Source: Deltaproteobacteria bacterium (GTDB lineage: Bacteria; Desulfobacterota; Desulfobaccia; Desulfobaccales; 0-14-0-80-60-11). From it: a stretch of DNA of 64,000 bases. The stretch spans positions 1 through 64,000 of the forward strand of contig JASEFS010000001.1 in assembly GCA_030018495.1 (NCBI GenBank). The letters are read 5' to 3'. Position numbers and translations under genes: made by a program. This document shows positions 27,701-36,204 of this stretch, in pieces. The notes below the pieces were generated by a model that saw nothing but the letters and a program-made list of their open reading frames with translations, was not told the DNA's origin and searched no databases. How positions within the stretch are numbered: position 1 is the stretch's first letter; every line of letters begins with the position of its first letter.

Positions 27701-29379
27701 TAGCGGTGTTCGCTGTCCCGGAACAGGGTGGTCTGATAGTACTCCCGGATGATCTGATTGAGATAAGAGTCCAGATTCAGGATGGCGTCCCGGGTTAGCA
27801 GGAAGCTTTCCTTGGAGGTGCGCTCCCTCACCAGCTTCAGGGCATGCTCCAGGTCCTTGGCTTGGCCCTGGCAGACGGAGTAGGCCGAGGTTTCCCGAGT
27901 GATCGCCTGCCACAGGATTTCATCCACCGCGTCCTCATCAAAGTGCATCTCCAATTCGTTCTCTTCCGAGAACTTTTCCTCAAAGCGGCGCACCTGCTGG
28001 TACATATGGCCCATTTCCTCGAACGCGCCTTTGAGGTCGCAGTCCCAGCGCAGGTACTGGTCGATGATGAGGTTCACCCGGGAATCGGTGAGGGGCAGCT
28101 GATAAAGGGTGAACAGCTCCTGCTCCCGCCGCCAGATGGATTCCCTGAGAAGGTCGCGCTCCCGCAGGCTGGCCTGCTCAAAGCGTCCGTGAAGGTCCGG
28201 ATCATCTGGATTTTCCAAAAGGCGCTGCAGTTCCTCGGCGGGATTCTCCACCACTTCCGGGGTGACCACGAATTCGGTGATATTGGTGGATGGCAGCCGT
28301 TTTTCGAACTGGATGAGGATCCGCTCAATTACACTGACCAGTCCCCGGGCGCCGGTCTTTTGCTGGGCGGCCTGGTCCGCTATGAGGCGCAGGGCCTTGT
28401 CTTCAAATTTGATGTCGATGCCGTAGGCCCGGAAATCCCGTTTTTTGCTGTTGATGATGGGGTTGTTGGGATTGATGAGAATCTCATAAAGATCGTCGGC
28501 CGTGAGCTCGTCCAAGACGGTGATGACCGGCAGCCGGCCGACGAATTCCGATTCAAAACCGAATTTGATGAGGTCCTCGGCGGTCACCTGCTTGAGCATC
28601 TGTTTGTCTGCTTCCTTGGTGGTGACGGACGCGCCGAAGCCGATTTCCTGCTTGGAGAGGCGCTCCTTGACGATCTTTTCCAGGCCGTTGAACGCGCCGC
28701 TGACGATAAAGAGGATATGGCGGGTGTTTACCGTGCGCTTTTCCTTTTTGCCGGTGCGGCGGTAGTGCTCGATGGCCTGTATCTGGGACACCGGGTCATG
28801 GGCGACTTTCAGGTCCACCTCGGTCTCTTCCATGGGCTTCAGGAGGGCCCGTTGGACGCCGGTGCGGGACACATCCGGTCCCCAGACGCTGCCGGAGGAG
28901 GCGATCTTGTCGACTTCGTCCAGGTAAATGATGCCGTATTGGGCCAATTCGATGTCGTCATCCGCGGCATGGACCAAATCCCGCACAAGATCCTCTACAT
29001 CGCCGCCCACATAGCCCGTTTCGCTGAACTTGGTGGCGTCGCCTTTGACGATGGGCACGCCCAGCTTCTTGGCGATGAGCTTGACCAAGTAAGTCTTGCC
29101 CACCCCGGTGGGGCCGACCAGGATGATGTTGTTCTTAATGGCGCCCACCCCTGATTCGGGCTCCCGGCCCTGCTCCAGAAAATGCCGGATGCGGTTGAAA
29201 TGGGTGCAGACTTTGGTGGCCAGAATGCTTTTGGCCTCTTCCTGCTTGATGACGTATTCGTTGAGGTAGGCCTCAAGCTCCTCAGGTTTCAAAGAGAAGT
29301 TAATCCGGCTGAGTTTGCCGGATTTGGTCTTGTCTTTTTCGGTTTTTTCCGGTTTGGGGATGAAATAAGGTGCAACCAC
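27700..29379 (-). CDS. ClpX-like AAA+ ATPase with C-terminal extension
   Basis: 559 residues, GTG start with AGGGAG upstream. Walker A GPTGVGKT (89-96), pore loop GYVG (122-125), Walker B IIYLDEVDKI (150-159) and sensor-2 GARG (343-346) are intact. It lacks the N-terminal zinc finger of ClpX but keeps IGFGA (246-250), the loop that docks ClpX onto ClpP. Residues about 380-559 form a helical extension not found in ClpX. Translational coupling to ahbC suggests a link to haem synthesis or haem-protein quality control. It is a paralogue of the AAA+ protein at 51.6 kb, which has lost the IGF loop. Confidence 0.85.
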   Translation of the reverse strand: MVAPYFIPKPEKTEKDKTKSGKLSRINFSLKPEELEAYLNEYVIKQEEAKSILATKVCTHFNRIRHFLEQGREPESGVGAIKNNIILVGPTGVGKTYLVKLIAKKLGVPIVKGDATKFSETGYVGGDVEDLVRDLVHAADDDIELAQYGIIYLDEVDKIASSGSVWGPDVSRTGVQRALLKPMEETEVDLKVAHDPVSQIQAIEHYRRTGKKEKRTVNTRHILFIVSGAFNGLEKIVKERLSKQEIGFGASVTTKEADKQMLKQVTAEDLIKFGFESEFVGRLPVITVLDELTADDLYEILINPNNPIINSKKRDFRAYGIDIKFEDKALRLIADQAAQQKTGARGLVSVIERILIQFEKRLPSTNITEFVVTPEVVENPAEELQRLLENPDDPDLHGRFEQASLRERDLLRESIWRREQELFTLYQLPLTDSRVNLIIDQYLRWDCDLKGAFEEMGHMYQQVRRFEEKFSEENELEMHFDEDAVDEILWQAITRETSAYSVCQGQAKDLEHALKLVRERTSKESFLLTRDAILNLDSYLNQIIREYYQTTLFRDSEHR

Positions 29380-29520
29380 GTTTTAAAAACTCCCTTATAG
29401 AGGCGAAAAGTCCGCTCGGTTTATGCTCATTTGCCGGCCGCCGGATTCTGAAAGCAGGTTTTCGGCAAAATTTCGATTCTTATTCGAAGAAAGATTATCT
29501 TAATTAAAACTAAAATTAAT

Positions 29521-29597
29521 TATAGTCAGTCCATTACTCTCACGCAAGTGCCGCCAGAAAAGGTCGGAAGGCCGGGAACTGCCGGCGGGCCTTTTTT
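29521..29597 (+). ncRNA. Possible small RNA ending in a terminator
   Basis: In the divergent gap between the ClpX-like gene and the cyclodeaminase gene, a TATAGT at 29521-29526 in an AT-rich stretch precedes about 60 GC-rich bases that end in a hairpin (GCCGG 29571-29575 with CCGGC 29582-29586) and TTTTTT at 29592-29597. A terminator with no gene before it suggests a short transcript. No -35 box is clear. Confidence 0.25.
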
Positions 29598-29668
29598 AAT
29601 TTTAAAATTTTCAAGAACTTAAGGTAAAATAAATTGGCTTTAGGCAAGAATCCATCTATACGGAACTT

Positions 29669-30268
29669 ATGAAAGAATCTTTTCTGACGGAACTGGCCAG
29701 GCCCCAGCCGAATCCCGGCGGCGGTGCGGCTGCCGCGTACGGGGCCGGAGTGGCGCTGGCGCTGCTGACCAAAGTGGTCAAGCTGGAACTGGGGCGCTCC
29801 CGGCACAGCGATTCGGACAAGAGTTTTTGGGAAGAGCGCCTGAGCCAGGTGCGCCGACTGGAAGAGGACTTGAAGCAGTTGCGGGACGCGGATGTCCGGG
29901 CCTATATGAATCTGGCCCGGGCTCGGCGGAAGGAAGGTTGGAGCCTGGCTGAGGCCCTGGAGGAGGCCATTGACTGTCCCCGGCGAATCATGGCGGCCGC
30001 TCTCCAGGGACTCAGGGAAGTAGTTGCGGCCGGAGAGAAATGCCGCAGCCACCTGATTGCCGATCTGCACGTGGCCGGCGAATTTCTGGGCGCGGCGCTG
30101 CGAGGGGCGCACTACATCGCCGCGGCCAACCTGCCGTTGCTGGCCCTGGGGGAGCTCAGGCGGGAGCATGCGGCCCGGCTCAAGGAGCTTCTGGAGCAGG
30201 CCGACCTGACGCTCCGGGAGGTGCGGAAGCTGTTGTCTGACAGAGGTTCCGCTCCGGGCGGCCGATGA
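29669..30268 (+). CDS. Cyclodeaminase/cyclohydrolase family protein (FchA-like)
   Basis: 199 residues. The start MKESFLTELARPQPNPGGGAAAAYGAG carries the P-x-P-G-G-G signature of the FTCD_C/FchA family, which acts on methenyl- or formimino-tetrahydrofolate. The all-helical length of about 200 fits. It overlaps the following pterin-binding gene by 4 bases (ATGA). The pairing points to methenyl-THF cyclohydrolase activity in a folate one-carbon route; formimino-THF cyclodeaminase is the alternative. Confidence 0.88.
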   Translation: MKESFLTELARPQPNPGGGAAAAYGAGVALALLTKVVKLELGRSRHSDSDKSFWEERLSQVRRLEEDLKQLRDADVRAYMNLARARRKEGWSLAEALEEAIDCPRRIMAAALQGLREVVAAGEKCRSHLIADLHVAGEFLGAALRGAHYIAAANLPLLALGELRREHAARLKELLEQADLTLREVRKLLSDRGSAPGGR

Positions 30269-31026
30269 TTTTAGCCGCAGACAATCTTACCGCCGCCAAT
30301 CCCATAGTGGCCGAGGCCATGGCGCGGCTCGATCCCAAGCCCCTGCAGGACTTGGCCAGGCGCTGCGAAGCCGCGGGCGCGCATCTTTTGGACCTCAATC
30401 CCGGCTATCTGCCAAAAAGACGTCAGGACCGTATGGCCTTCATGGTGGACGCGGTCCAGGCCGCGAGTTCCCTGCCTCTTATCCTGGACAGCCCCGATGC
30501 CGTCGTGCTGGCCCGGGGGTTGGCGGCCTGCCGGACTAAACCCATCCTCAGCGCCCTCACCCTGGAAGAGCATAAGCTTGCGGAAATTTTGCCCTTAGCC
30601 GCGGCCCATGACACCGACCTGGTGATATTGTTGCTGGATGAGCGGTCTTTTCCGCCGCCCACCGCGGAGGGGAAAATAGCCCTGGCGGTGGAGATAAGGG
30701 AGCGCGCTTTGGCCGAAGGCCTTAAGGATGAACAGTTGATTTTCGACCCGGTGGTCCCGAATTTGAGTTGGCCCGACGCCTGGCGGCAGACCGGCGAAGT
30801 CGTCAAGACGGTGCGCTGGCTGGCCGGGGGCCAGGTTTTCGGCGAGCCGGCCAGGACTATGGCAGGCATCTCCAATCTTCGCAGCGGCTTGCGGCGGCAG
30901 TACCCTATAGAGTTTGACGTGCTGTTAATGGCCATGCTGGCCGGCGCGGGACTGGAGGTCGCCTTGGCTGACGCGCTCAGGCCGGAGATAACGGAAGCCG
31001 TGCGATTTATCCGGCAGATGCATTGA
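30265..31026 (+). CDS. Pterin-binding (DHPS-like) methyltransferase
   Basis: 253 residues of a TIM-barrel pterin-binding domain: ADNLTAANPIVAEAMARLDP at the N-terminus, AGAHLLDLNPG (about 44-54) in place of the DHPS ADxxxINPG motif, LPLILDSPD, and GISNLRSGL (about 207-215), where GxSN is typical of the corrinoid/THF methyltransferases AcsE and MetH. It therefore probably moves a methyl group from methyl-THF to a corrinoid protein rather than making dihydropteroate. No corrinoid protein gene is adjacent. Overlaps the FchA-like gene by 4 bases. Confidence 0.85.
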   Translation: MILAADNLTAANPIVAEAMARLDPKPLQDLARRCEAAGAHLLDLNPGYLPKRRQDRMAFMVDAVQAASSLPLILDSPDAVVLARGLAACRTKPILSALTLEEHKLAEILPLAAAHDTDLVILLLDERSFPPPTAEGKIALAVEIRERALAEGLKDEQLIFDPVVPNLSWPDAWRQTGEVVKTVRWLAGGQVFGEPARTMAGISNLRSGLRRQYPIEFDVLLMAMLAGAGLEVALADALRPEITEAVRFIRQMH

Positions 31027-31464
31027 ATTTTGCCACCAGATGCATATATTATAAGATAAAAAGTAGTGGAAATTACTAAGTTAATTTTTTGGCTATGACC
31101 TTGGCTCCGAATTTATGGTGATGAGAGTTCAGCCTTAATGAGGGGCAACAGGATTGATATACGGCCCCCCTCACCCCGACCCTCTCCCCCCGCGGGGGGA
31201 GAGGGTGGATGCGGACTTGAACGCTATGGCTTCGGAACTTTCCCCACATTGTGGTAGGAAAGGGAGTGTATCACAGAAGTGCGGTGGGCGGTGGCCATTG
31301 GATTTTGTTCCCTCTCCCCCAGTTTGGGGGAGAGGGCAGGGTGAGGGGGAGCTAAGACTCCCGCAAAGAGGTTAAGGGCATAAACGGTTAGTTTATTCGG
31401 CGTTCTTGAATGGACGTATTGACTAACCAGCGAGGTAACGCTTATACATAAGCCTTTAGGAAAT
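31027..31464. other. Intergenic region with two C-rich palindromes
   Basis: No gene seen. Two palindromes of the CCCTCTCCCCC family lie at 31180-31205 (perfect 13+13) and 31310-31336 (11-bp stem, 5-base loop), arranged roughly as mirror images around a unique 100-base segment. Each is flanked by a C- or G-rich run related to CCCCTCACCC. Confidence 0.65.
31180..31336. repeat. Pair of CCCTCTCCCCC palindromes
   Basis: Copies at 31180-31205 and 31310-31336; the third copy in the window is at 44-69. The outer flanks (CCCCTCACCCCGAC on the left, CAGGGTGAGGGGG on the right) are inverted relative to each other, so the whole unit is a large imperfect inverted repeat. Confidence 0.7.
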
Positions 31465-33126
31465 TTGAATGGACTAAAACACGACCAGCAGAGGCGGCTG
31501 GAGCGGCTCTATCGCCGCCGGGTGCCGCCCAAGGACCTGGTCACGCCGGAACTGGCCCGCCAGATGGCGGAAATCTCCCAGGCCATCCGCCGCCAACTCG
31601 GCGTCCTGGTGGACCGTTCCGGCCAGGTAAGTTATGTCATCGTGGGGGATGCCAAAGGCCTCCTGATCCCCGCCCTCCCCCGGGAGCGGGGCGCCCGGGG
31701 CCGCCTCAAGGGCCTGCGCCTGATTCATACCCACCTGGATGACAGTCCCCTGAACCATGATGATTTTATGGACTTGGCGCTCTTGCGCCTGGACGCGGTC
31801 GCGGCGCTGGCGGTGACGCCGGAAGGGCTGCCCGGCGCCATCGAAGTGGCGCACCTATTGCCCCATGAAGAGGACGGCCGCAACTGGGCCGTGTTGAAGG
31901 AAGACCATGTCACCCGCCTGAAGCTGGATTTCGCCGCCATGGTGGAGTCCCTGGAGGCGGAGTTGGCCCGGGCCGGGGCCGAAGAGGCCCAAAACGGCAA
32001 AGACCGGGCCATTCTCATCGGGGTGACGGGCAAAAGCCGCCTGGCCGCAGAGGAGTCCTTGGAGGAACTGGCCGAACTGGCCAGGTCCGCGGGGCTTACT
32101 GTGGCCGCAACCATTCTTCAGAAGCGGCCCAACTTTGATCCCCGGTTCCTCATGGGCAAGGGCAAACTGTCGGAATTAATGATTCAAGCCCTGCAGTTGG
32201 GTTCGGATTTGCTGGTGTTCGACGCCGAACTCACGCCGTCCCAGGTGCGGTCCATCACCGATTTCACCGAACTCAGGGTCATCGACCGCACCCAGTTGAT
32301 TCTGGACCTCTTTGCGCAGCGGGCCCGGAGCCGGGAGGGCAAGCTTCAGGTGGAGATGGCCCAGGTGAAATATCTCCTGCCCCGCCTTCGGGGCCGGGAC
32401 GACGCGCTCTCCCGCCTGACCGGCGGCATCGGCGGCCGGGGGCCGGGCGAAACGCGGCTGGAGATCGACCGCCGACGCATGCAGACGCGTCTTTACCGGC
32501 TGCAGCGGGACCTGGAAAAGGTGCGGGCCGAGCGCCGGGTGCGCCGCGAAGGGCGCCAGCGCCACCAGCTTCCCATTCTGTCTATCATCGGCTACACCAA
32601 CGCGGGCAAATCCACTTTGTTCAATGCCCTGACGCACGCCAGCGTCCTGGCGGAAGACCGGCTGTTCGCCACCCTGGACCCCACCACGCGACGCCTCCGG
32701 TTTCCCCAGGAGCGGGAGGTCATCATCACGGACACCGTGGGCTTTATTCAGGACCTGCCCAAGAATCTCCTGGAGGCCTTCAAGGCCACCCTGGAGGAGC
32801 TGGAGGAGGCGGACCTGCTCATTCACGTGATTGATTTGAGCAACCCCCGCTTCATGGAGCACATGGCCGCGGTGGACGAGATTCTGGCCTCCCTGGACCT
32901 GATGGACAAGCCCGTGCTCAAGGTGTTCAACAAGATGGACCTGGCCCCCGCCAACCTGGCGGCCCTGCAGGCCCGCATTCATAACGGGGTGGCTATTTCG
33001 GCCATTGATGAGGCCACCCTGCCGCCCCTGATCGCCCGGCTGGAGGAGCGGGTGGAGGAGATACTGGCAGGACCGGCCCCGGAGCCGCCGCAGGAGAGGA
33101 TCCTGCCCGCCGGGGTGCGGGAGTAA
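31465..33126 (+). CDS. hflX: GTPase HflX
   Basis: 553 residues from a TTG start with TAGGAAA upstream; starting at the next in-frame ATG would remove the conserved LERLYRRRVPPKDLVTPELA block. HflX splits stalled 70S ribosomes. The N-terminal domain with QKRPNFDPRFLMGKGKLSEL, the linker with GGIGGRGPGETRLEIDRRR (about 332-350), and the G domain (GYTNAGKST, DTVGFIQDLP, NKMD) are all present. The protein is longer at the N-terminus than E. coli HflX, as in the archaeal/long type. Confidence 0.95.
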   Translation: MNGLKHDQQRRLERLYRRRVPPKDLVTPELARQMAEISQAIRRQLGVLVDRSGQVSYVIVGDAKGLLIPALPRERGARGRLKGLRLIHTHLDDSPLNHDDFMDLALLRLDAVAALAVTPEGLPGAIEVAHLLPHEEDGRNWAVLKEDHVTRLKLDFAAMVESLEAELARAGAEEAQNGKDRAILIGVTGKSRLAAEESLEELAELARSAGLTVAATILQKRPNFDPRFLMGKGKLSELMIQALQLGSDLLVFDAELTPSQVRSITDFTELRVIDRTQLILDLFAQRARSREGKLQVEMAQVKYLLPRLRGRDDALSRLTGGIGGRGPGETRLEIDRRRMQTRLYRLQRDLEKVRAERRVRREGRQRHQLPILSIIGYTNAGKSTLFNALTHASVLAEDRLFATLDPTTRRLRFPQEREVIITDTVGFIQDLPKNLLEAFKATLEELEEADLLIHVIDLSNPRFMEHMAAVDEILASLDLMDKPVLKVFNKMDLAPANLAALQARIHNGVAISAIDEATLPPLIARLEERVEEILAGPAPEPPQERILPAGVRE

Positions 33127-33245
33127 AAAGGTTAACCACAAAGACACAAAGATAGACAAAGCAAGAAAAGGAGGGTTGCGGAAGCAGCCCTCCTTTCTTA
33201 TTTCTGGGAAAACTTTGCGCCTTTGCGCCTTTGTGGTTTTATACC

Positions 33246-34250
33246 TTATGCCGCGTCCCAAAGGCAGGGGCCATAAGTCCAGGAGGATCTGTGCACACTC
33301 AGGAGGCCCCAGCCGCAGCCCTGGGGGGCGAGACCGGGTTGAAGGCGGCGCGGCGTGCCCTCAAGAGGCGAGGGCAAAGGCCAGGCGGTGGCAGGGATGG
33401 GGAGGTTTTTGGTTTTTGGTTTCTGGTTTTTGGTGGTAAATGTTGTAGTAAAAAGCAGTTTGCTAAAAAGGTCGCCTTCTGACCACTGACCACTGATCAC
33501 TGACCACTTCTCTATTCCCGGCCACTGACCACTATCCACTGGCCACTCACTCCTGGCACCTGGCACCTGGCACCTGACACCTGCATGGTGAACATGGCCG
33601 TGGAGAAAAATCACGCGCCGGAACCGGGCCAGGTGCGGCGCCAGGCGGTGGGCGTCCGCGGTCCACTGCCGCCAAGGCTGGAAGATGGGGTTTAAGGGCG
33701 CGTGGGACAGGATAATGAGGGGTGCGGCGGGGTCCAGACGCCGGAGCTCCTGGGCCAGCCAGCGCAGTTGGCCCTCGCCTAAAGTGAAGGCACGGCCGTC
33801 AGGGGGCCGGCCCAGGGCGGTGTTGAGGCCGATGATATGAACGCCCTGAGAATTGCGGGCGAAGCGGTCCTCACCGAATAAGAGCTTCCAGGCCGTGGAT
33901 TCAGCGGGGCCGTCGCCTTCGCCCCGCACCGGGAGAAGAGGGAACGGGAGTTCGGAGAGGATTTCCCGGCCTAAGGCCAGGGCCTGGGGGTTGCCGTTAT
34001 GGGCCAGGTCCCCGGCGAAGAGCACCAGGTCCGGGGCGGCCTTGAGGACCTTGATCTCAGCCACCGCCCGGGCCAAAGCCAGGGCTTCGGCTCGGGCCGG
34101 GTCGCCGTTTTTCAAATGCGCATCGGCCAGGAGGGCCAGTCGCAGGGGCGGGCTGCCGGCTTCGGTGGGGCGGGGGCAGGGGAGGCGGGTTATGCCCCAG
34201 GCTGAAGTCAGGGCCAGGCAAACATCTCTAAGGAAATCTCGGCGGTTCAT
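33246..34250 (-). CDS. Metallophosphoesterase with in-frame repeat insertion
   Basis: 334 residues. The N-terminus MNRRDFL followed by a hydrophobic stretch looks like a Tat export signal. Calcineurin-like motifs: LLADAHLKNGD (about 40-50), LVLFAGDLAHNGNP (76-88), ILSHAP (180-185) and HGHVHH (217-222). From about residue 225 to 283 the sequence is low-complexity (SGQWP/SGQWS units, then KNQKPKTKN), encoded by heptanucleotide repeats at about 33402-33578; afterwards family-like sequence resumes (PATAWPLPSPL). The insertion keeps the frame. Substrate unknown. Confidence 0.75.
   Translation of the reverse strand: MNRRDFLRDVCLALTSAWGITRLPCPRPTEAGSPPLRLALLADAHLKNGDPARAEALALARAVAEIKVLKAAPDLVLFAGDLAHNGNPQALALGREILSELPFPLLPVRGEGDGPAESTAWKLLFGEDRFARNSQGVHIIGLNTALGRPPDGRAFTLGEGQLRWLAQELRRLDPAAPLIILSHAPLNPIFQPWRQWTADAHRLAPHLARFRRVIFLHGHVHHAGVRCQVPGARSEWPVDSGQWPGIEKWSVISGQWSEGDLFSKLLFTTTFTTKNQKPKTKNLPIPATAWPLPSPLEGTPRRLQPGLAPQGCGWGLLSVHRSSWTYGPCLWDAA
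33402..33590. repeat. Heptanucleotide arrays inside the phosphoesterase gene
   Basis: Two adjoining arrays: TTTTTGG units (about 33403-33436) and CCACTGA units (about 33480-33545), followed by CCTGGCA units (about 33552-33582). On the minus strand they are read as part of the phosphoesterase. The same unit types occur between genes near 39.9-40.9 and 50.7 kb. Confidence 0.85.
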
Positions 34251-34519
34251 TGATTACCGGAAATGATGACCCACACCTATCGGCACAGGTGAGGACACCT
34301 GTGCCACCAGGGGCTTGTTATTATAGGTGAAGATTCTTTGTAATAAGATAGTGACCGCCCTCCGCGAGGGTTTTTTCCGGCGGGCGGTGCCCGCCGTGCA
34401 TGCACAGGCTGGAAAGCCTGTGCCACCGTGGGGTGTGGGGGGAGGGCAGGGGGGTTCCACGGGCTGGAAGCCCGTGCTACCTGATCAATGGCCCTTCCCC
34501 ACAAGCTTATTCGCCTTCC
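34251..34519. repeat. Cluster of CACAGGC/CACGGGC palindromes
   Basis: Three hairpins in 200 bases: GGCACAGGTG/CACCTGTGCC (34282-34305), CACAGGCT/AGCCTGTG (34403-34422) and CACGGGCT/AGCCCGTG (34458-34476). No gene is present. They lie between two minus-strand genes, hisB and the phosphoesterase. Confidence 0.75.
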
Positions 34520-35104
34520 CTATAGTACTCCCTTAGTCGAAGGCGTCCCCTGGGCCCGGGGTTCGGGTTGGGTGGCCGCGTCCAGGGCCCGGCCCGCGGC
34601 CTTGAAGACGGCTTCGATGATGTGGTGCGTGTTTTCTCCGTAGGGCACCTCGATGTGCAGGGTCATGCCGCCGTGGAGGCTCACGGCCCGCCAGAACTCC
34701 TTGACGAGCTGGGGGTCCAGTCCCGCGCCGCCTGGCGCAAAAGTCACGTCAAAGTGGAGGTAGGGGCGGTTGCTCAAATCCACGGTGACCTCAGCCAGGG
34801 CTTCGTCCATGGGCACCCGGGCGTGGCCGAAGCGCCGGAAGCCGGGACGGGCCAGCAGGGCCTCCTTGAAGGCGTGGCCCAGGCAGATGCCGATATCCTC
34901 CACGGTGTGGTGTTCGTCCACTTCCAGGTCGCCCATGGCCTTGACCTTGAGGTCGAAGTAGCCGTGGGCCGCAAAGAGATGCAGCATATGGTCCAGGAAA
35001 GGGATGCCGGTGTCGATTTCCACGGCGCCGGCGCCATCCAGTTCCAGTTCCAGGTCAATGTCCGTTTCCCTGGTTTTGCGGGTGATGCGGCTTTTGGGCG
35101 TCAT
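34520..35104 (-). CDS. hisB: Imidazoleglycerol-phosphate dehydratase
   Basis: 194 residues, monofunctional. Sixth step of histidine synthesis. The Mn-binding motifs FLDHMLHLFAAHG (about 37-49), DEHHTVEDIGICLG (about 64-77) and the C-terminal GENTHHIIEAVFKA (about 155-168) are complete. No other his gene is adjacent, so histidine genes are scattered in this genome. Confidence 0.97.
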   Translation of the reverse strand: MTPKSRITRKTRETDIDLELELDGAGAVEIDTGIPFLDHMLHLFAAHGYFDLKVKAMGDLEVDEHHTVEDIGICLGHAFKEALLARPGFRRFGHARVPMDEALAEVTVDLSNRPYLHFDVTFAPGGAGLDPQLVKEFWRAVSLHGGMTLHIEVPYGENTHHIIEAVFKAAGRALDAATQPEPRAQGTPSTKGVL

Positions 35105-35457
35105 CGGCGCTCCCCCTTTGACTCGGTAAGGTCCTGCCCGAAATATTTTAAGACGGCACCAGATTGCTCCCCCTCACTCCAACCTGCTCCCAAAGGCAGA
35201 GGGGCCACATATTGCACGGGTAGGCAGCCATGATTATATAACATCTTAATAACACTTACCAATGCAGTTTTTCATTTATGGTTCCGGTTTTTAGCCCAAA
35301 AAAGGGCAAAGGAGGTGCAGGAAAAAGAATCGGGGAATTTTCCATAACGACGCGTCCTGGTTTTGTGGTAGAATGCACTTGCAAAGAAACGCTTTCCTGA
35401 AGGCGGTGCCGCCAGGGCATCAAGGCACTAGCAAAAAATTTCGGCGGGATTACTCGA
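35105..35457. other. Intergenic region, no feature recognised
   Basis: About 350 bases between divergent hisB and the DUF1573 gene. I see a short AT-rich stretch near 35233-35280 that could hold promoters, but no clear hexamer pair, repeat or open frame. Confidence 0.5.
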
Positions 35458-36204
35458 GTGGCGAAAACGACCAATTCTCACCTTAACCAGGGAGCACGCC
35501 TTGTGGCATTTGCCGCAATGGCGGGATTTTTTCTGGCTTTAACCCTTCTTTTTGCCGCGGGGGCGCGGGCGGCCCAACCCAAGGCGGAGATTTCGGAAAC
35601 CACCCACGATTTCGGGGAAGCCCTCCAGGACAAGGAATTTTCTCACACCTTTATCATCAAGAACACCGGCACGGCGCCCCTGAAAATTCTGGAGGTGGAC
35701 CCTGACTGCGCCTGCACCGTGCCTTCCTATGACAAGGAGATTGCGCCGGGCAAGGAAGGCAAAATCACCTTAATGCTCAAACCCTTTTCGGTGGTCAAGA
35801 AATTCACCAAAAAGACCAAGATCAGGTTCAACGACCCGGACAAGCCCCAGGCGGTGCTGATATTGACCGGGTACGCCAAGCCGATTATTGAAATAACTCC
35901 CAGCCATATCGTCCGGTTCAGGGGTGGGTTGAATGAAGAGCACCAGGCCGAGGTGCGGTTTATTTCACATATGACCGAACCCTGGGAAATAAAGGCGTAC
36001 GAGACCAACATCCCGGAGAAAATTGAAGTCAGCATTAAGCCTGAGCAGGCCGGCAAGGTTTACGTGGTCCGGGTGAAAAACAAGCAAAAAGAGGCGGGCC
36101 ATTATGCCGGCAAGATTTACCTGACCACCACGTCTCAAAAACGGCCCCGGTTGCTGCTAAGGGTGTTCGCCGATCTCTTCATCGCGTCGGCGGTCAACCC
36201 GTGA
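35458..36204 (+). CDS. DUF1573 domain exported protein
   Basis: 248 residues, GTG start. A hydrophobic signal segment (about 15-37) precedes an Ig-like DUF1573 domain: the HDFGEALQDKEFSHTFIIKNTGTAPLKI block, the CACT motif (DPDCACTVPSYD, about 81-92) and IAPGKEGKITLML. Such proteins are exported beta-sandwiches of unknown function. An ATG at 35518 is an alternative start but would shorten the signal. Its last 70 bases overlap the end of the convergent lipoprotein gene. Confidence 0.85.
   Translation: MAKTTNSHLNQGARLVAFAAMAGFFLALTLLFAAGARAAQPKAEISETTHDFGEALQDKEFSHTFIIKNTGTAPLKILEVDPDCACTVPSYDKEIAPGKEGKITLMLKPFSVVKKFTKKTKIRFNDPDKPQAVLILTGYAKPIIEITPSHIVRFRGGLNEEHQAEVRFISHMTEPWEIKAYETNIPEKIEVSIKPEQAGKVYVVRVKNKQKEAGHYAGKIYLTTTSQKRPRLLLRVFADLFIASAVNP

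Noticed and set aside
34254-34504. Short frames giving products such as GTGFPACACTAGTA
   Set aside because: They arise from CACAGGC-type palindromes, as in other gaps of this genome, and have no start signals.
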